In this document: positions 15,830-24,075 of the stretch, in pieces | How positions within the stretch are numbered: position 1 is the first letter of the stretch | Layout of the letters: each line of letters opens with the position of its first letter | Assembly (NCBI GenBank): GCA_025362235.1 | Contig: JANYGZ010000085.1 | Span: 1 to 64,000, forward strand | DNA: 64,000 nt | Direction: 5' to 3' | Source of the DNA: Ferruginibacter sp. | GTDB taxonomy: Bacteria > Bacteroidota > Bacteroidia > Chitinophagales > Chitinophagaceae | Notes under the pieces: generated by a model | What the model was told of the DNA's origin: nothing | Databases searched by the model: none | Seen by the model: the letters and a program-made list of their open reading frames with translations, nothing else | Program-made: the position numbers and the translations under genes

Positions 15830-18475
15830 TTAGTAAGTAATTGTCAAGCCTGCCCCTAACCCCATGTCGCTGTCGTAGTGTGTGGATATGGAAATATATT
15901 TTGTCACAATGTATCTTAACCCTGCCATGTATTCTTTATCGGTATTAATCATCCATGCAAAACGAAGCCGTGGAGATATAGCAATATCTTCTCTTGATAA
16001 TTGAAAACGTAATTTGCCATCTCCGTCAATCCTTAAATCGGCAACTGTTAGTGTTGGCAATGTATATGCAACACCTGCCACTATAGTGCTACGATTATTT
16101 TTATTACTTGTTTGTCCAAACCAATTCTTTTCTTCGCTACCAAAAATATTTTTTGGGCCTCCTTCTTCCTTGTAATGATAGTCATACCCTGTATAAGCAT
16201 ACCACCATTGCATTTTGCCAAAATATCTTCCAAACATGGTTTCACTTTCATAACCATGTTCAGGGTGATAGCCTAAATGCCAAAGTGTGCTTGCCTTCCA
16301 GCGGGTATTTGCAAACATTGCTTCTCCATCGCTGCCATTACTTTCTATTCCAATCCTTGTCATAAAATGAAACATTCTGTCATCCGCGAATAATTTTCGC
16401 TTGGCTAATTTAGGGTTGGGCAAATCAGGAGCAGACGCTGTATCAATATTAGTATAACTAAAAATCCTGCCCATGCCGCTCATCATGTGGTATAAAATAT
16501 GGCAATGAAAAAACCAGTCGCCGCTTGTGTTTGCCGCAAATTCTATGGTGTCTGTTTCCATTGGCATTATATCCAATACATTTTTTAATGGTGCATAATC
16601 GCCTTGTCCGTTAAGTACCCTAAAGTCGTGTCCGTGCAAGTGAATTGGATGCCGCATCATTGAATTATTGTACAAAACAATCCTTATATTTTCACCTTTC
16701 TTAATCAAAATTTTATCGGCTTCTGAAAGCACTTTATTATCTAAACTCCAAACATAACGATTCATATTTCCTGTTAAATCAAATTTCAAAAGCCTCACCC
16801 CTTGCCCCTCTCCAAAAGAGAGGGGGATTGGTAAAGTTGTTTTGTGAGTAGCTTTCAGCATTGTGTAATTAAGTGTAATAATGTCGTTGCTTTCACTTGC
16901 CATATTCATGCCCTGCATACTATTGTTATTTGGCATTTGCATGTTGTGTCCTTGCATGGTATCACTACTCGTTTTATTCTTACCTTCTTCTTCGCCTGTT
17001 ATTTCAGGATACATCACTGCGTTCATGTCCATTGATTGATTGCCCATTTGCATATCGCCCATAGAAGCAGGGTCAAGGTTCCCATTCATTTTCATCATTT
17101 GGTTCATCATTTGCATACCAGCAAAATATTTTAGCTTGGGCAATTTTGTTGCAGGCATTTTCATACCGCTGCCTAACCATATTGAAGCAGATTTTGTACG
17201 GTCTTCAGGCGTTACTAAAAATTCATAGCTCATGTTGTTTGGAATGGTTACTACTACGTCGTAAGTTTCTGAAACAGCAATAATTAATCTGTCAACTTCA
17301 ACAGGCTCTACATCATTGCCATCATTTGCTACAACTGTTATTTTGCTGCCTGAATAACTAAGCCAAAAATAACTTGATGCCCCACCGTTTGCAATACGCA
17401 ACCTTACTTTATCACCTGCTTTAAACTGCGGCTGTTCGTTTAAATTTTTTCCGTTGATTAAAAATTTATCATACGCCACATCGCTTACATCCATTGCATT
17501 CATACGCTTCCACTCGTTTTTAAGTTTTGTTTTTAAGTTGCCGCTTGCAATAGCTTCGCTGTAAGATTGTGTTGTTCCTTTTTTTATCGCAAACCAATCA
17601 GTGGCATTGTGCAGGCTGCGGTGTACTTCTTCGGGTTTCATATCTATCCATTCACTTAATACTACTGGTATGGTTGGCAAATCATCAATGCCTGTTCTAA
17701 ATGTTGTATCGCTGTTTCTCTTGTTTAAAATCATTGCGCCATACATACCGATCTGTTCCTGCAGCATAGTATGACTGTGATACCAGTGTGTGCCGTTTTG
17801 AATGATGGGAAATTTATACAGGTAGGTACTATGCGCCTTTATGGGCGTTTGTGTTAGGTTTGGAACGCCATCATATTTATTGGGTACAAATAATCCATGC
17901 CAATGCAATGATGTTTCTTCATCCATCATATTATGTACATAAATTTCTGCCGTGTCGCCTTCAGTAAAAGTTAATGTAGGCATTGGGATACTCCCGTTTA
18001 CTGCAATGGCATGTTTTGATTTGCCTGTAAAATTTACAATGGTATCGGTTACATACAAATCGTAACGAATAGTTTTTGGCGGCTCAGGTTTTACAAATGC
18101 TTTTGCAGGTTCTGTTTTTATCATAGGTATATCCATGTTGCACATGTCATGATTATGATGTGTACTATCACCCGTTTGCTGCATGTTATCCATATTCCGC
18201 ATGGTGTCTTTTACAGGCATCTGCATAATATCTTTTTTTACTGGCTGCATTTGCGGATTTGCAACCTTTACTATTTTTTTATAGAGTGCCATTCCGCATT
18301 TAGGGCAGTTGCCTGGTTTGGAAGCATGAATTTCAGGGTGCATTACACAAGTGTAATAGCTGGTGGTCTTGGATTTTACTGTATCATTTTTATTCATGTC
18401 CATGCCTTTCATATCCTGTGCTTGTGCTAAAGCGTAGATGGCAAGGGTGAATATTATCAATGTTATTTTTTTCAT
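15830..18475 (-). CDS. Multicopper oxidase with N-terminal metal-binding domain and CopB-like C-terminal domain
   Basis: The order is: signal peptide (residues 1-20), a heavy-metal-binding domain (C43, MHP, CPKC at 57-60), then a CopA-type multicopper oxidase with copper ligands HWHG (191-194), HSH (233-235), HPIHLHGH near 615 and HCHILYH near 660. Residues 450-540 are methionine-rich, as in periplasmic copper handlers. After about residue 690 the sequence changes to a CopB-like beta-barrel domain (GYESETMFGRYFGKMQWW, RLRFAWMINTDKEYMAGLRY). CopA and CopB are usually separate proteins, so this is a fusion of 881 residues. A short repeat-encoded insert lies at about residue 551-563. It is the last gene of the copper locus, 12 bp after the ATPase gene, and should oxidise Cu(I) in the periplasm or outer membrane. 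Confidence 0.88.
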   Translation of the reverse strand: MKKITLIIFTLAIYALAQAQDMKGMDMNKNDTVKSKTTSYYTCVMHPEIHASKPGNCPKCGMALYKKIVKVANPQMQPVKKDIMQMPVKDTMRNMDNMQQTGDSTHHNHDMCNMDIPMIKTEPAKAFVKPEPPKTIRYDLYVTDTIVNFTGKSKHAIAVNGSIPMPTLTFTEGDTAEIYVHNMMDEETSLHWHGLFVPNKYDGVPNLTQTPIKAHSTYLYKFPIIQNGTHWYHSHTMLQEQIGMYGAMILNKRNSDTTFRTGIDDLPTIPVVLSEWIDMKPEEVHRSLHNATDWFAIKKGTTQSYSEAIASGNLKTKLKNEWKRMNAMDVSDVAYDKFLINGKNLNEQPQFKAGDKVRLRIANGGASSYFWLSYSGSKITVVANDGNDVEPVEVDRLIIAVSETYDVVVTIPNNMSYEFLVTPEDRTKSASIWLGSGMKMPATKLPKLKYFAGMQMMNQMMKMNGNLDPASMGDMQMGNQSMDMNAVMYPEITGEEEGKNKTSSDTMQGHNMQMPNNNSMQGMNMASESNDIITLNYTMLKATHKTTLPIPLSFGEGQGVRLLKFDLTGNMNRYVWSLDNKVLSEADKILIKKGENIRIVLYNNSMMRHPIHLHGHDFRVLNGQGDYAPLKNVLDIMPMETDTIEFAANTSGDWFFHCHILYHMMSGMGRIFSYTNIDTASAPDLPNPKLAKRKLFADDRMFHFMTRIGIESNGSDGEAMFANTRWKASTLWHLGYHPEHGYESETMFGRYFGKMQWWYAYTGYDYHYKEEGGPKNIFGSEEKNWFGQTSNKNNRSTIVAGVAYTLPTLTVADLRIDGDGKLRFQLSREDIAISPRLRFAWMINTDKEYMAGLRYIVTKYISISTHYDSDMGLGAGLTITY
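16793..16830. repeat. Palindromic repeat inside the multicopper oxidase gene
   Basis: The segment contains CCCCTCTCC-AAAAG-AGAGGGG with a CTCACCCC flank. It matches the repeat inside the copper ATPase gene (19341-19374) and the one at 26985-27022. On the coding strand it is read in frame as LSFGEGQGVRLL. Confidence 0.75.
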
Positions 18476-18487
18476 TCCTGAATATTT

Positions 18488-20572
18488 TTATTTTTTTACT
18501 TTTAAAAAACTTGCATTGATGGCAACTACAACTGTGCTTACCGTCATTAAAACTGCACCTGCGGCGGGACTTAACAAAATCCCCTGCTTGTATAAAACAC
18601 CTGCTGCCAATGGTAAGGCAACCACATTGTAACCTGTTGCCCAAATTAAATTCTGTATCATTTTTCGGTAAGTAGCTTTACCAAATAAAATCAAACTCAC
18701 TATATCTTTAGGGTTGCTGTTTACTAAAACAATACCCGCGGTTTCTGCTGCAATATCACTGCCGCTACCTACAGCAATTCCAACATCTGCAATTGCCAAA
18801 GCTGGTGCATCATTAACCCCATCGCCTGTCATGGCAACAAACTCGCCTTTGCTTTGCAGTTCTTTTATTTTTTCTAATTTTTGATGTGGTAATACCTCTG
18901 CAATAAAGCTATCCATGCCCAATGTTTCGCTTACGCTTTTTGCTACCTTATTGTTATCTCCTGTTAACAGCATTGATTTGATATTGTTTTCTTTCAGGGT
19001 CTTAATTGCTTCGGCTGCTTCTGGTCGTATCTCGTCTGATAAAGCAATGTAACCTGCTAATTGATTATTGATAATTACAAATACCACCGTTTCCGTATCG
19101 TTTGCAGTAAAGCCTTCGGGAATTGCCAAGTTATTTTCTTTTAAATATCCCGGGCTAACTACCAATATTTTTTTGCCTTCTACTGTTGCTTCAACTCCTT
19201 TGCCTGTAATGGCATTAAAGCTTTTTGTTGATGGAATTGTGATTGATAAGTCCTTAGCTTTTTTCAAGATGCCTGTAGCAATGGGATGTTCTGACCTTTG
19301 TTCTAATGCAGATGCCAAACGAATGATTTCATTTTCGGACCTCACCCCAGCCCTCTCCAAAGGAGAGGGAGGAAGCGCAACAATCTTTGATACTTCAAAC
19401 TTTCCTACTGTTAATGTGCCTGTTTTGTCAAAAACTATGGTGGTTATTTTTCTTGCATTTTCAAATGCAGTCCTGTTCTTAATGAGCAAACCGTTTTTTG
19501 CTGATAACGCTGTTGATTTTGCCACTACCAACGGCACTGCCAAACCTAATGCATGAGGGCAACAAATTACAATCACTGTTACCATCCGTTCCATTGCAAA
19601 AGCTAACGATTGCCCTGTGAGATACCAATATAAAAAGGTAGCAATGCCCGAAATCAATGCAATAATTGTTAGCCATTTTGCTGCTTTGTCTGCTAATAGC
19701 TGTGTGTTGGATTTTGATTTTTGTGCATCGTCCACCAACTTTATAACTTGTGATAAATAAGAATCCTTTGCAGCATGTGAAACGGTAATTTTTATTGAGC
19801 CGTTGCCATTGATAGCACCTGCAATAACTTTATCACCTTTTACTTTTTGTATTGGTTTGCTTTCACCTGTTAACATACTTTCATTAAGGTAACTTTCACC
19901 TTCCAAAATTATTCCATCTGCCGCCACCTTTTCGCCTGGCTTTACCAAAATAATATCATTCTCTTTTAATGTATCTGTCTTTACATCATGCACCATATTG
20001 GGCATTACCATATGTGCATCGGCTGGCATTAACTGCACCAGTAATTCCAATTCTTTTGAAGCACCTGCAACGGATTTCATTTCTACCCAATGCCCTAAAA
20101 GCATGATAAGGATTAGCGTTGCCAACTCCCAAAAAAAGTCCATGCCCTGTAACCCAAATACTATTGCAACGCTGTAGATGTATGCAATGGTTATGGCGAA
20201 GCCAATTAAAAACATCATACCGGGATTCTTTGCTTTCACTTCATCAAACAATCCTTTTAAAAATGGCAACCCACCATAAAAAAACACAATAGTTGATAAT
20301 GCAAACAGGATATATTGCGAACCTGCAAACTGCCAATTAACGCCCATAAATTGTTGTATCATGGTTGATAGCAACATAATCGGGATGGTAAGTACAAGCA
20401 CTACATAAAATCGTTTTCTAAAATCAGCAATCATCATGGCATGATGATTATGCCCTGCCATACCCATTGACGGGTTAGCACCATGTTGCATATTACTCAT
20501 ATCATGCCCTTTATGGCTTTCTTTATTTTGTTCGTGTTGATGTTCAATAATAAATATTTTTATTTGCAACAA
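18488..20572 (-). CDS. copB: Copper-translocating P1B-type ATPase (CopB class)
   Basis: Key ATPase motifs are visible: the membrane CPH motif in CPHALGLAVPL (about residue 338), the phosphorylation site DKTGTLT (about 377), HP in SEHPIATGIL, and MTGDGVNDAPALA. CPH rather than CPC marks the CopB-like group, which exports copper. The N-terminus is rich in His and Met (HQHEQNKESHKGHDMSNMQHG) in place of an HMA domain. The start is uncertain: the long form begins at TTG 20572, while the first in-frame ATG is at 20500 within the His-rich part. An in-frame palindromic repeat adds about 12 residues (SPLERAGVR region) before the nucleotide-binding HP motif. It lies 12 bp before the multicopper oxidase gene in the same locus. 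Confidence 0.9.
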   Translation of the reverse strand: MLQIKIFIIEHQHEQNKESHKGHDMSNMQHGANPSMGMAGHNHHAMMIADFRKRFYVVLVLTIPIMLLSTMIQQFMGVNWQFAGSQYILFALSTIVFFYGGLPFLKGLFDEVKAKNPGMMFLIGFAITIAYIYSVAIVFGLQGMDFFWELATLILIMLLGHWVEMKSVAGASKELELLVQLMPADAHMVMPNMVHDVKTDTLKENDIILVKPGEKVAADGIILEGESYLNESMLTGESKPIQKVKGDKVIAGAINGNGSIKITVSHAAKDSYLSQVIKLVDDAQKSKSNTQLLADKAAKWLTIIALISGIATFLYWYLTGQSLAFAMERMVTVIVICCPHALGLAVPLVVAKSTALSAKNGLLIKNRTAFENARKITTIVFDKTGTLTVGKFEVSKIVALPPSPLERAGVRSENEIIRLASALEQRSEHPIATGILKKAKDLSITIPSTKSFNAITGKGVEATVEGKKILVVSPGYLKENNLAIPEGFTANDTETVVFVIINNQLAGYIALSDEIRPEAAEAIKTLKENNIKSMLLTGDNNKVAKSVSETLGMDSFIAEVLPHQKLEKIKELQSKGEFVAMTGDGVNDAPALAIADVGIAVGSGSDIAAETAGIVLVNSNPKDIVSLILFGKATYRKMIQNLIWATGYNVVALPLAAGVLYKQGILLSPAAGAVLMTVSTVVVAINASFLKVKK
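19341..19374. repeat. Palindromic repeat inside the copper ATPase gene
   Basis: CCCTCTCC-AAA-GGAGAGGG with the flank CTCACCCCAG. It is the same family as the repeat in the oxidase gene, again kept in frame, here in the nucleotide-binding domain between SKIVA and NEIIRLASALEQ. Confidence 0.75.
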
Positions 20573-20639
20573 TCTTTTTTACGAATGAAGATTGCTTTGA
20601 AAATTTTAATTAAGAATTGTTTTAATTTTTGCATTGCTT

Positions 20640-21104
20640 TTAATTGCTTACAGAAAGACTATCTGCTGTTGCTTGCAGCCAATTTATAAGCAAAGTTTTT
20701 TCATCCTGTGAAAGCCTTGCACTTTTATGCATCAACTTGTAAGATGGAATTGGCATTTCACTATCTTTAATTTGATTTAAAATTTCCTTTAGCTTGCTTA
20801 TTTGCTTTCTGGTAGTGTTGCTGCCAAAGCCGCTAAAGTTCAGTTTTGCTTTCCCTTTGCTTATATGCCTTGCCATTACCCATGCCATCGGCTGAATATT
20901 GGAATACCACGGATAGTTTGTGTTATTGCTATGGCAGTCGTAGCAGGCATTTTGCAGGGTGGACTGAACATTTGCGGGGGCTGTAAAAACTTTAGCAAAA
21001 TCTGTTGGCAATACCTGCCCACTTTTGTTGTGGGCAGGTATTATAAATTGAATTGCCAAAAAAACAGCTACAAACAATAACAGTATTTTCTTTTTAAGGC
21101 TCAT
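20640..21104 (-). CDS. Haem-binding domain protein (c-type CxxCH)
   Basis: A 154-residue exported protein starts with an N-terminal hydrophobic segment (ILLLFVAVFLAIQFI). The motif NACYDCHSNNTNYPWYSNIQP is the hallmark of the small Bacteroidota haem-binding domain family and carries a CxxCH haem c site. The rest is helical with PIPSYKLMHKSARLS. It probably transfers electrons or senses redox state in the periplasm beside the copper oxidase. It ends the upstream half of the locus, 1 bp after the DUF3347 gene, so it is surely co-transcribed with it. Confidence 0.82.
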   Translation of the reverse strand: MSLKKKILLLFVAVFLAIQFIIPAHNKSGQVLPTDFAKVFTAPANVQSTLQNACYDCHSNNTNYPWYSNIQPMAWVMARHISKGKAKLNFSGFGSNTTRKQISKLKEILNQIKDSEMPIPSYKLMHKSARLSQDEKTLLINWLQATADSLSVSN

Positions 21105-21105
21105 A

Positions 21106-21710
21106 CTATTGCTTTATTTCTTCTTTCACTGTGCCGCAGGTTGGCATTGCTTTACCCAAATAAGGGTTTTTAATTTCTTTTGTTTCGCTAATCCAATATG
21201 CCCCTTTGCCTTTGTTGTACATCGGGCAAAAATCTTTGTACAAAGTTTGCCCGCCGTTACCGAAAGTTTGTATTAAGTCTGCCATGTCTTTGCTCAGCAT
21301 ATCAAAATGTTCCCGCTGGTGTGCAATATTTCCGCCGTTTGCGCCAATATGTTCAGCATGTTCTTTAGCATCATCTGCTATGTCGGTAAATATTTTTTGT
21401 TGTTGTGCTGATAATGTTTTCGTATCAAAATTTATAAATGCTGCCTGCAAAGTCTTTCCTGCGGTAGCTGCTTCGCTTGTATTGTCTTTTGTAAAAGCAT
21501 TTTTCATTTGCAAGTAAGAACCCACAATATCTTTAATTGAAACCGCTGTACTTGGCGTATTTGCTGGAACTGTGTCAACAACTTGCTTTGCTGCTGCTGT
21601 TGTTTCGGGAACTACACTTTTATTTACAGTGCCTGCATTATTATTTTTGCTGCCGCAGGCAGTGAATGCGATTGTGGTAAAGGCTAATAAGCCAAAGAGT
21701 ATCTTTTCAT
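21106..21710 (-). pseudogene. DUF3347 lipoprotein with an apparent frameshift at its start
   Basis: The downstream frame (from about 21700 to 21106) reads through a lipoprotein signal (LLAFTTIAFTACGS) and a linker into a DUF3347 domain (AFINFDTKTLSAQQQKIF, AEHIGANGGNIAHQREHF, YKDFCPMYNKGKGAYW). However, the only suitable ATG (complement of 21708-21710) is followed by AAAAGATAC, which leads to a stop after eight codons. One extra A after the ATG would restore MKKILFGLLAF and the whole protein. No other ATG, GTG or TTG precedes the signal sequence in the correct frame after a TAA. It is therefore either a real one-base deletion or a sequencing slip in an A run. Without repair only a 139-residue form from GTG at 21525 without export signal is possible. 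DUF3347 proteins often accompany copper genes. Confidence 0.7.
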
Positions 21711-21785
21711 TTTTTTGATTTGATTAATGTTTAAATAAATAATTACAGGCATGGCTTCGCCATGCCTAAAAACTTGTACATTAAA

Positions 21786-22238
21786 TCATATCTGAAAACT
21801 CTGAATGGCTATACGTATGTCGGGGATGGGTGGATGGTGACCTCGAAAAAAGTATTTGATGCCTGGGATTTGGAAGTTAGCGTATAAAGCATCAGTAATA
21901 TAAAATGAAGAAATAAATGCTGTAAAAAAAATAGGGTTAGCAAGTATGTTGGATTGCGGAACTGATTTATCAGCCTGAAATATTTTCAGGGCTTTATCAT
22001 TACAGCAATCATCTTTTTTGTCGTGATGATTGTTAGTTGCTTCTTCATGGTGATCGTGCATTTTACCGTCTGCATGTTCGTGAACCGAAACTTCCGTTGC
22101 TTCTTCATCGTTATCGTGATGATGAGCATTGAAACCCATATCTACTCCCATAGCACAAGCAAAACCAATAACCGTATTCATTGCGAATACCATTATCAGG
22201 AAAGCTGCCTTTAATTTTATGGATGTGTTTCTTTTCAC
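21786..22238 (-). CDS. Histidine-rich exported protein, HYC_CC_PP type
   Basis: The 150-residue protein has an N-terminal hydrophobic signal segment (AAFLIMVFAMNTVIGFACAMG), a long histidine/aspartate-rich region (FNAHHHDNDEE, HEHADGKMHDHHEE), then DDCCND and a C-terminal HHPPIPDIRIA. The CC and PP landmarks fit the small HYC_CC_PP protein family of Bacteroidota, here with an unusually large metal-binding insert. It sits in the copper locus between the DUF3347 and HMA-MauE genes and is probably a periplasmic copper or zinc binder. Function is inferred from composition and location. Confidence 0.7.
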   Translation of the reverse strand: MKRNTSIKLKAAFLIMVFAMNTVIGFACAMGVDMGFNAHHHDNDEEATEVSVHEHADGKMHDHHEEATNNHHDKKDDCCNDKALKIFQADKSVPQSNILANPIFFTAFISSFYITDALYANFQIPGIKYFFRGHHPPIPDIRIAIQSFQI

Positions 22239-22243
22239 TGTTG

Positions 22244-22251
22244 CAAATTTA
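22244..22251 (-). promoter_or_regulatory. Candidate -7 box for the HYC_CC_PP gene
   Basis: The minus strand reads TAAATTTG, a match to TAnnTTTG, just upstream of the ATG at 22238. No clear TTTG -33 box was found. Confidence 0.35.
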
Positions 22252-22286
22252 CGGGAAATGTTTTTATACTGTTTGTTAAGTGATTT

Positions 22287-23003
22287 TTATCCTCGCATTA
22301 TGAATAACGTAGCAGCACTCATGGCAATCATTAAAGCATCTTCTATAATGGTAACTGTACTCATGGGCAGCTTAAAAACAGCACCCAAACAGGCACATTG
22401 TATTTTACTCTTGTTGAGTACGCTTTGCAAAACTCCAATAATACTAATAGTCATTACAATTACTGTAACAATATTTGTAAATAAAGGTTGAAAACTTGTA
22501 GCGTAAGCAATGCCTAATCCCAATTCAATAAAGGCATAAATGAAACCCCATGCTTTAATTTTTCTTGCTACAATATCGTACATGGCATAGCTCTCGGCAA
22601 AAGCTTTCAGGTCAAGCATTTTAAAGAACGAAAATGTAAGAAAAAAACCTGACATAAAAACATTCATGGCTTGCACCCAATGAAAAGCATTTTGTTGTGT
22701 AGCAGTAATAATAGAGATCGCGGTAACATACCCAAAAATCAAAAGGATCGGTTTGTAGGTAGACAACCAACTTTTTGCCTGTTCTAATGTTTCGGTGTGT
22801 TCCATTTCGGTAATGGAATATTTTTGGCCTAACGCATTTTGAAACCTGGTAAGTGGAATATGCTTGTCCATTGAAATAATTACAGATTGTTTTTCTTTTG
22901 AAACTTCTACTTCAGCAACATTGGGCAACATGAGCAAACTGCTTTTTACTTTTGCTTCGCAACCGCCACAAGTCATGCCCGTAACTTTATATGTATGAGT
23001 CAT
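22287..23003 (-). CDS. HMA metal-binding domain fused to a MauE/DoxX-like membrane protein
   Basis: The start MTHTYKVTGMTCGGC is preferred over an earlier frame start at 23021 because it begins right at the HMA fold. The HMA domain covers residues 1-68, with the metal site MTCGGC. About four membrane helices follow (ILLIFGYVTAISIITAT, FMSGFFLTFSFFKML, IYAFIELGLGIAYATSF, IVTVIVMTISIIGVLQS), and the motif CACLGAVFKLPMSTVTIIED is typical of MauE-type proteins. It probably hands metal or electrons across the membrane. This combination is common in Bacteroidota copper and mercury loci. It is encoded just downstream of the AraC regulator. Confidence 0.82.
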   Translation of the reverse strand: MTHTYKVTGMTCGGCEAKVKSSLLMLPNVAEVEVSKEKQSVIISMDKHIPLTRFQNALGQKYSITEMEHTETLEQAKSWLSTYKPILLIFGYVTAISIITATQQNAFHWVQAMNVFMSGFFLTFSFFKMLDLKAFAESYAMYDIVARKIKAWGFIYAFIELGLGIAYATSFQPLFTNIVTVIVMTISIIGVLQSVLNKSKIQCACLGAVFKLPMSTVTIIEDALMIAMSAATLFIMRG

Positions 23004-23018
23004 TTTTTTTGTTTGACA

Positions 23019-23026
23019 CAAAGGTA
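23019..23026 (-). promoter_or_regulatory. Candidate -7 box for the HMA-MauE gene
   Basis: TACCTTTG on the minus strand, 15 bp before the ATG at 23003. It equals the -7 boxes seen before rpoB, rplK and the tRNA cluster. No clear -33 box is visible. Confidence 0.4.
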
Positions 23027-23078
23027 GGTTGGGAGTTTGGGGTGTCTGTTGTGGAATTTTGTATAAGAGTTGTAAGAT

Positions 23079-23639
23079 TTACAGTTCCTCAATATTTTTT
23101 CGTTTGTATTCTTTCAGCGATTTAAAATAGCTGGGGGTAAAGCCCGTAACCTTTTTGAATTGGTTGGATAAATATGCAACACTACTGTAGCCTAATTTGG
23201 CTGCAATTTCAGAAAGTGTGAGTTCATCGTAAACTAACAATTCTTTTACCTTTTCAATCCGTTGCGATATAAAATATTTTTCAATAGTTGTGCCTTCTAC
23301 TTCTGAAAACAGATTGCTTAAATAATTATAGTCCAGATGGATTTGTGAAGTGATAAATGAAGAAAGGTTAGTTTTTATGTCGGGGTCAGAATGATGCACT
23401 AATGTAACGATTGCATTTTTTATTTTCTCAATGGTCTTGCTTTTCTTGTTATCAATGAGTTCAAAGCCTAATGCCTTTAGTGTTGTATCAAGTTGTAGTA
23501 ATTTTTCTTTTGATAGTTCTCCTTCTATTTCAACTTCGCCCAATTGGACTGATAGAGGGTGCAGTCCCATATTTTCCAACTGGGCTTTTACTACCATTTT
23601 GCAGCGACTGCAAACCATATTTTTTATATAGAGTTTCAT
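23079..23639 (-). CDS. AraC-family regulator with N-terminal HMA-like metal sensor
   Basis: The ATG at 23639 gives 186 residues starting MKLYIKNMVCSRCKMVV. The NMVCSRC element and the spacing of the following strands match a ferredoxin-like HMA fold (residues 1-65). An AraC-type DNA-binding domain fills residues 85-180, with the two helix-turn-helix units LTLSEIAAKLGYSSVAYLSN and FKKVTGFTPSYFKSL. It is thus a regulator that can bind metal directly, most likely copper, and it precedes the copper genes on the same strand. Regulators of this fused kind are recurrent in Bacteroidota metal islands. The longer upstream frame to 23807 has no matching content and was not used. Confidence 0.85.
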   Translation of the reverse strand: MKLYIKNMVCSRCKMVVKAQLENMGLHPLSVQLGEVEIEGELSKEKLLQLDTTLKALGFELIDNKKSKTIEKIKNAIVTLVHHSDPDIKTNLSSFITSQIHLDYNYLSNLFSEVEGTTIEKYFISQRIEKVKELLVYDELTLSEIAAKLGYSSVAYLSNQFKKVTGFTPSYFKSLKEYKRKNIEEL

Positions 23640-23666
23640 ATTGTCTGTCCACCGTGTAGTGGTTTG

Positions 23667-23674
23667 CAAATTTA
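23667..23674 (-). promoter_or_regulatory. Candidate -7 box for the copper regulator gene
   Basis: TAAATTTG on the minus strand, 27 bp before the ATG at 23639, fits TAnnTTTG. A -33 box was not found. Confidence 0.4.
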
Positions 23675-24075
23675 AAGAAAGGTTATGGTATCTGTTGAAT
23701 TGAAGACAGTTTGCCTTGTGCTGGCAAAATTGCAGCTCTTTTGCAAGTTGGCTTTCTGTGTCGGGCTTGTGTGGCTGCAAATGTGCTGCAATTCTGCGGT
23801 GGCCCATTAGAGGCTATGAATTTAAGGTCATCGCTTGAAAGAGAACGGAATGTCGTTTTAGGGGTTGCGTAAAACTTTTAATTTACAATAAGGTACTATT
23901 TTAGATTTACAATTTAGCTATACCCTGCCATCAATCTGCTACCACGGAATTTTGTATGTATGCCAAACTTATTAATTTCTTGCCATATACACTTCGATAT
24001 TTTATTTTGGTTAAATATTTTAATTATGAAAACAAGTACCCGGCAACAAGTAACTTTATATCCTATTAATTTTTT
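23675..24075. other. Divergent intergenic region, no gene seen
   Basis: It separates the copper regulator (- strand) from the phosphoesterase gene (+ strand). No coding frame with family-like content, RNA gene or strong repeat was recognised. It must hold the + strand promoter of the phosphoesterase gene. Confidence 0.5.

Noticed and set aside
19068..19556. 162-codon + strand frame inside the copper ATPase gene
   Set aside because: It is the reverse shadow of the ATPase, which has all its motifs in the other direction.
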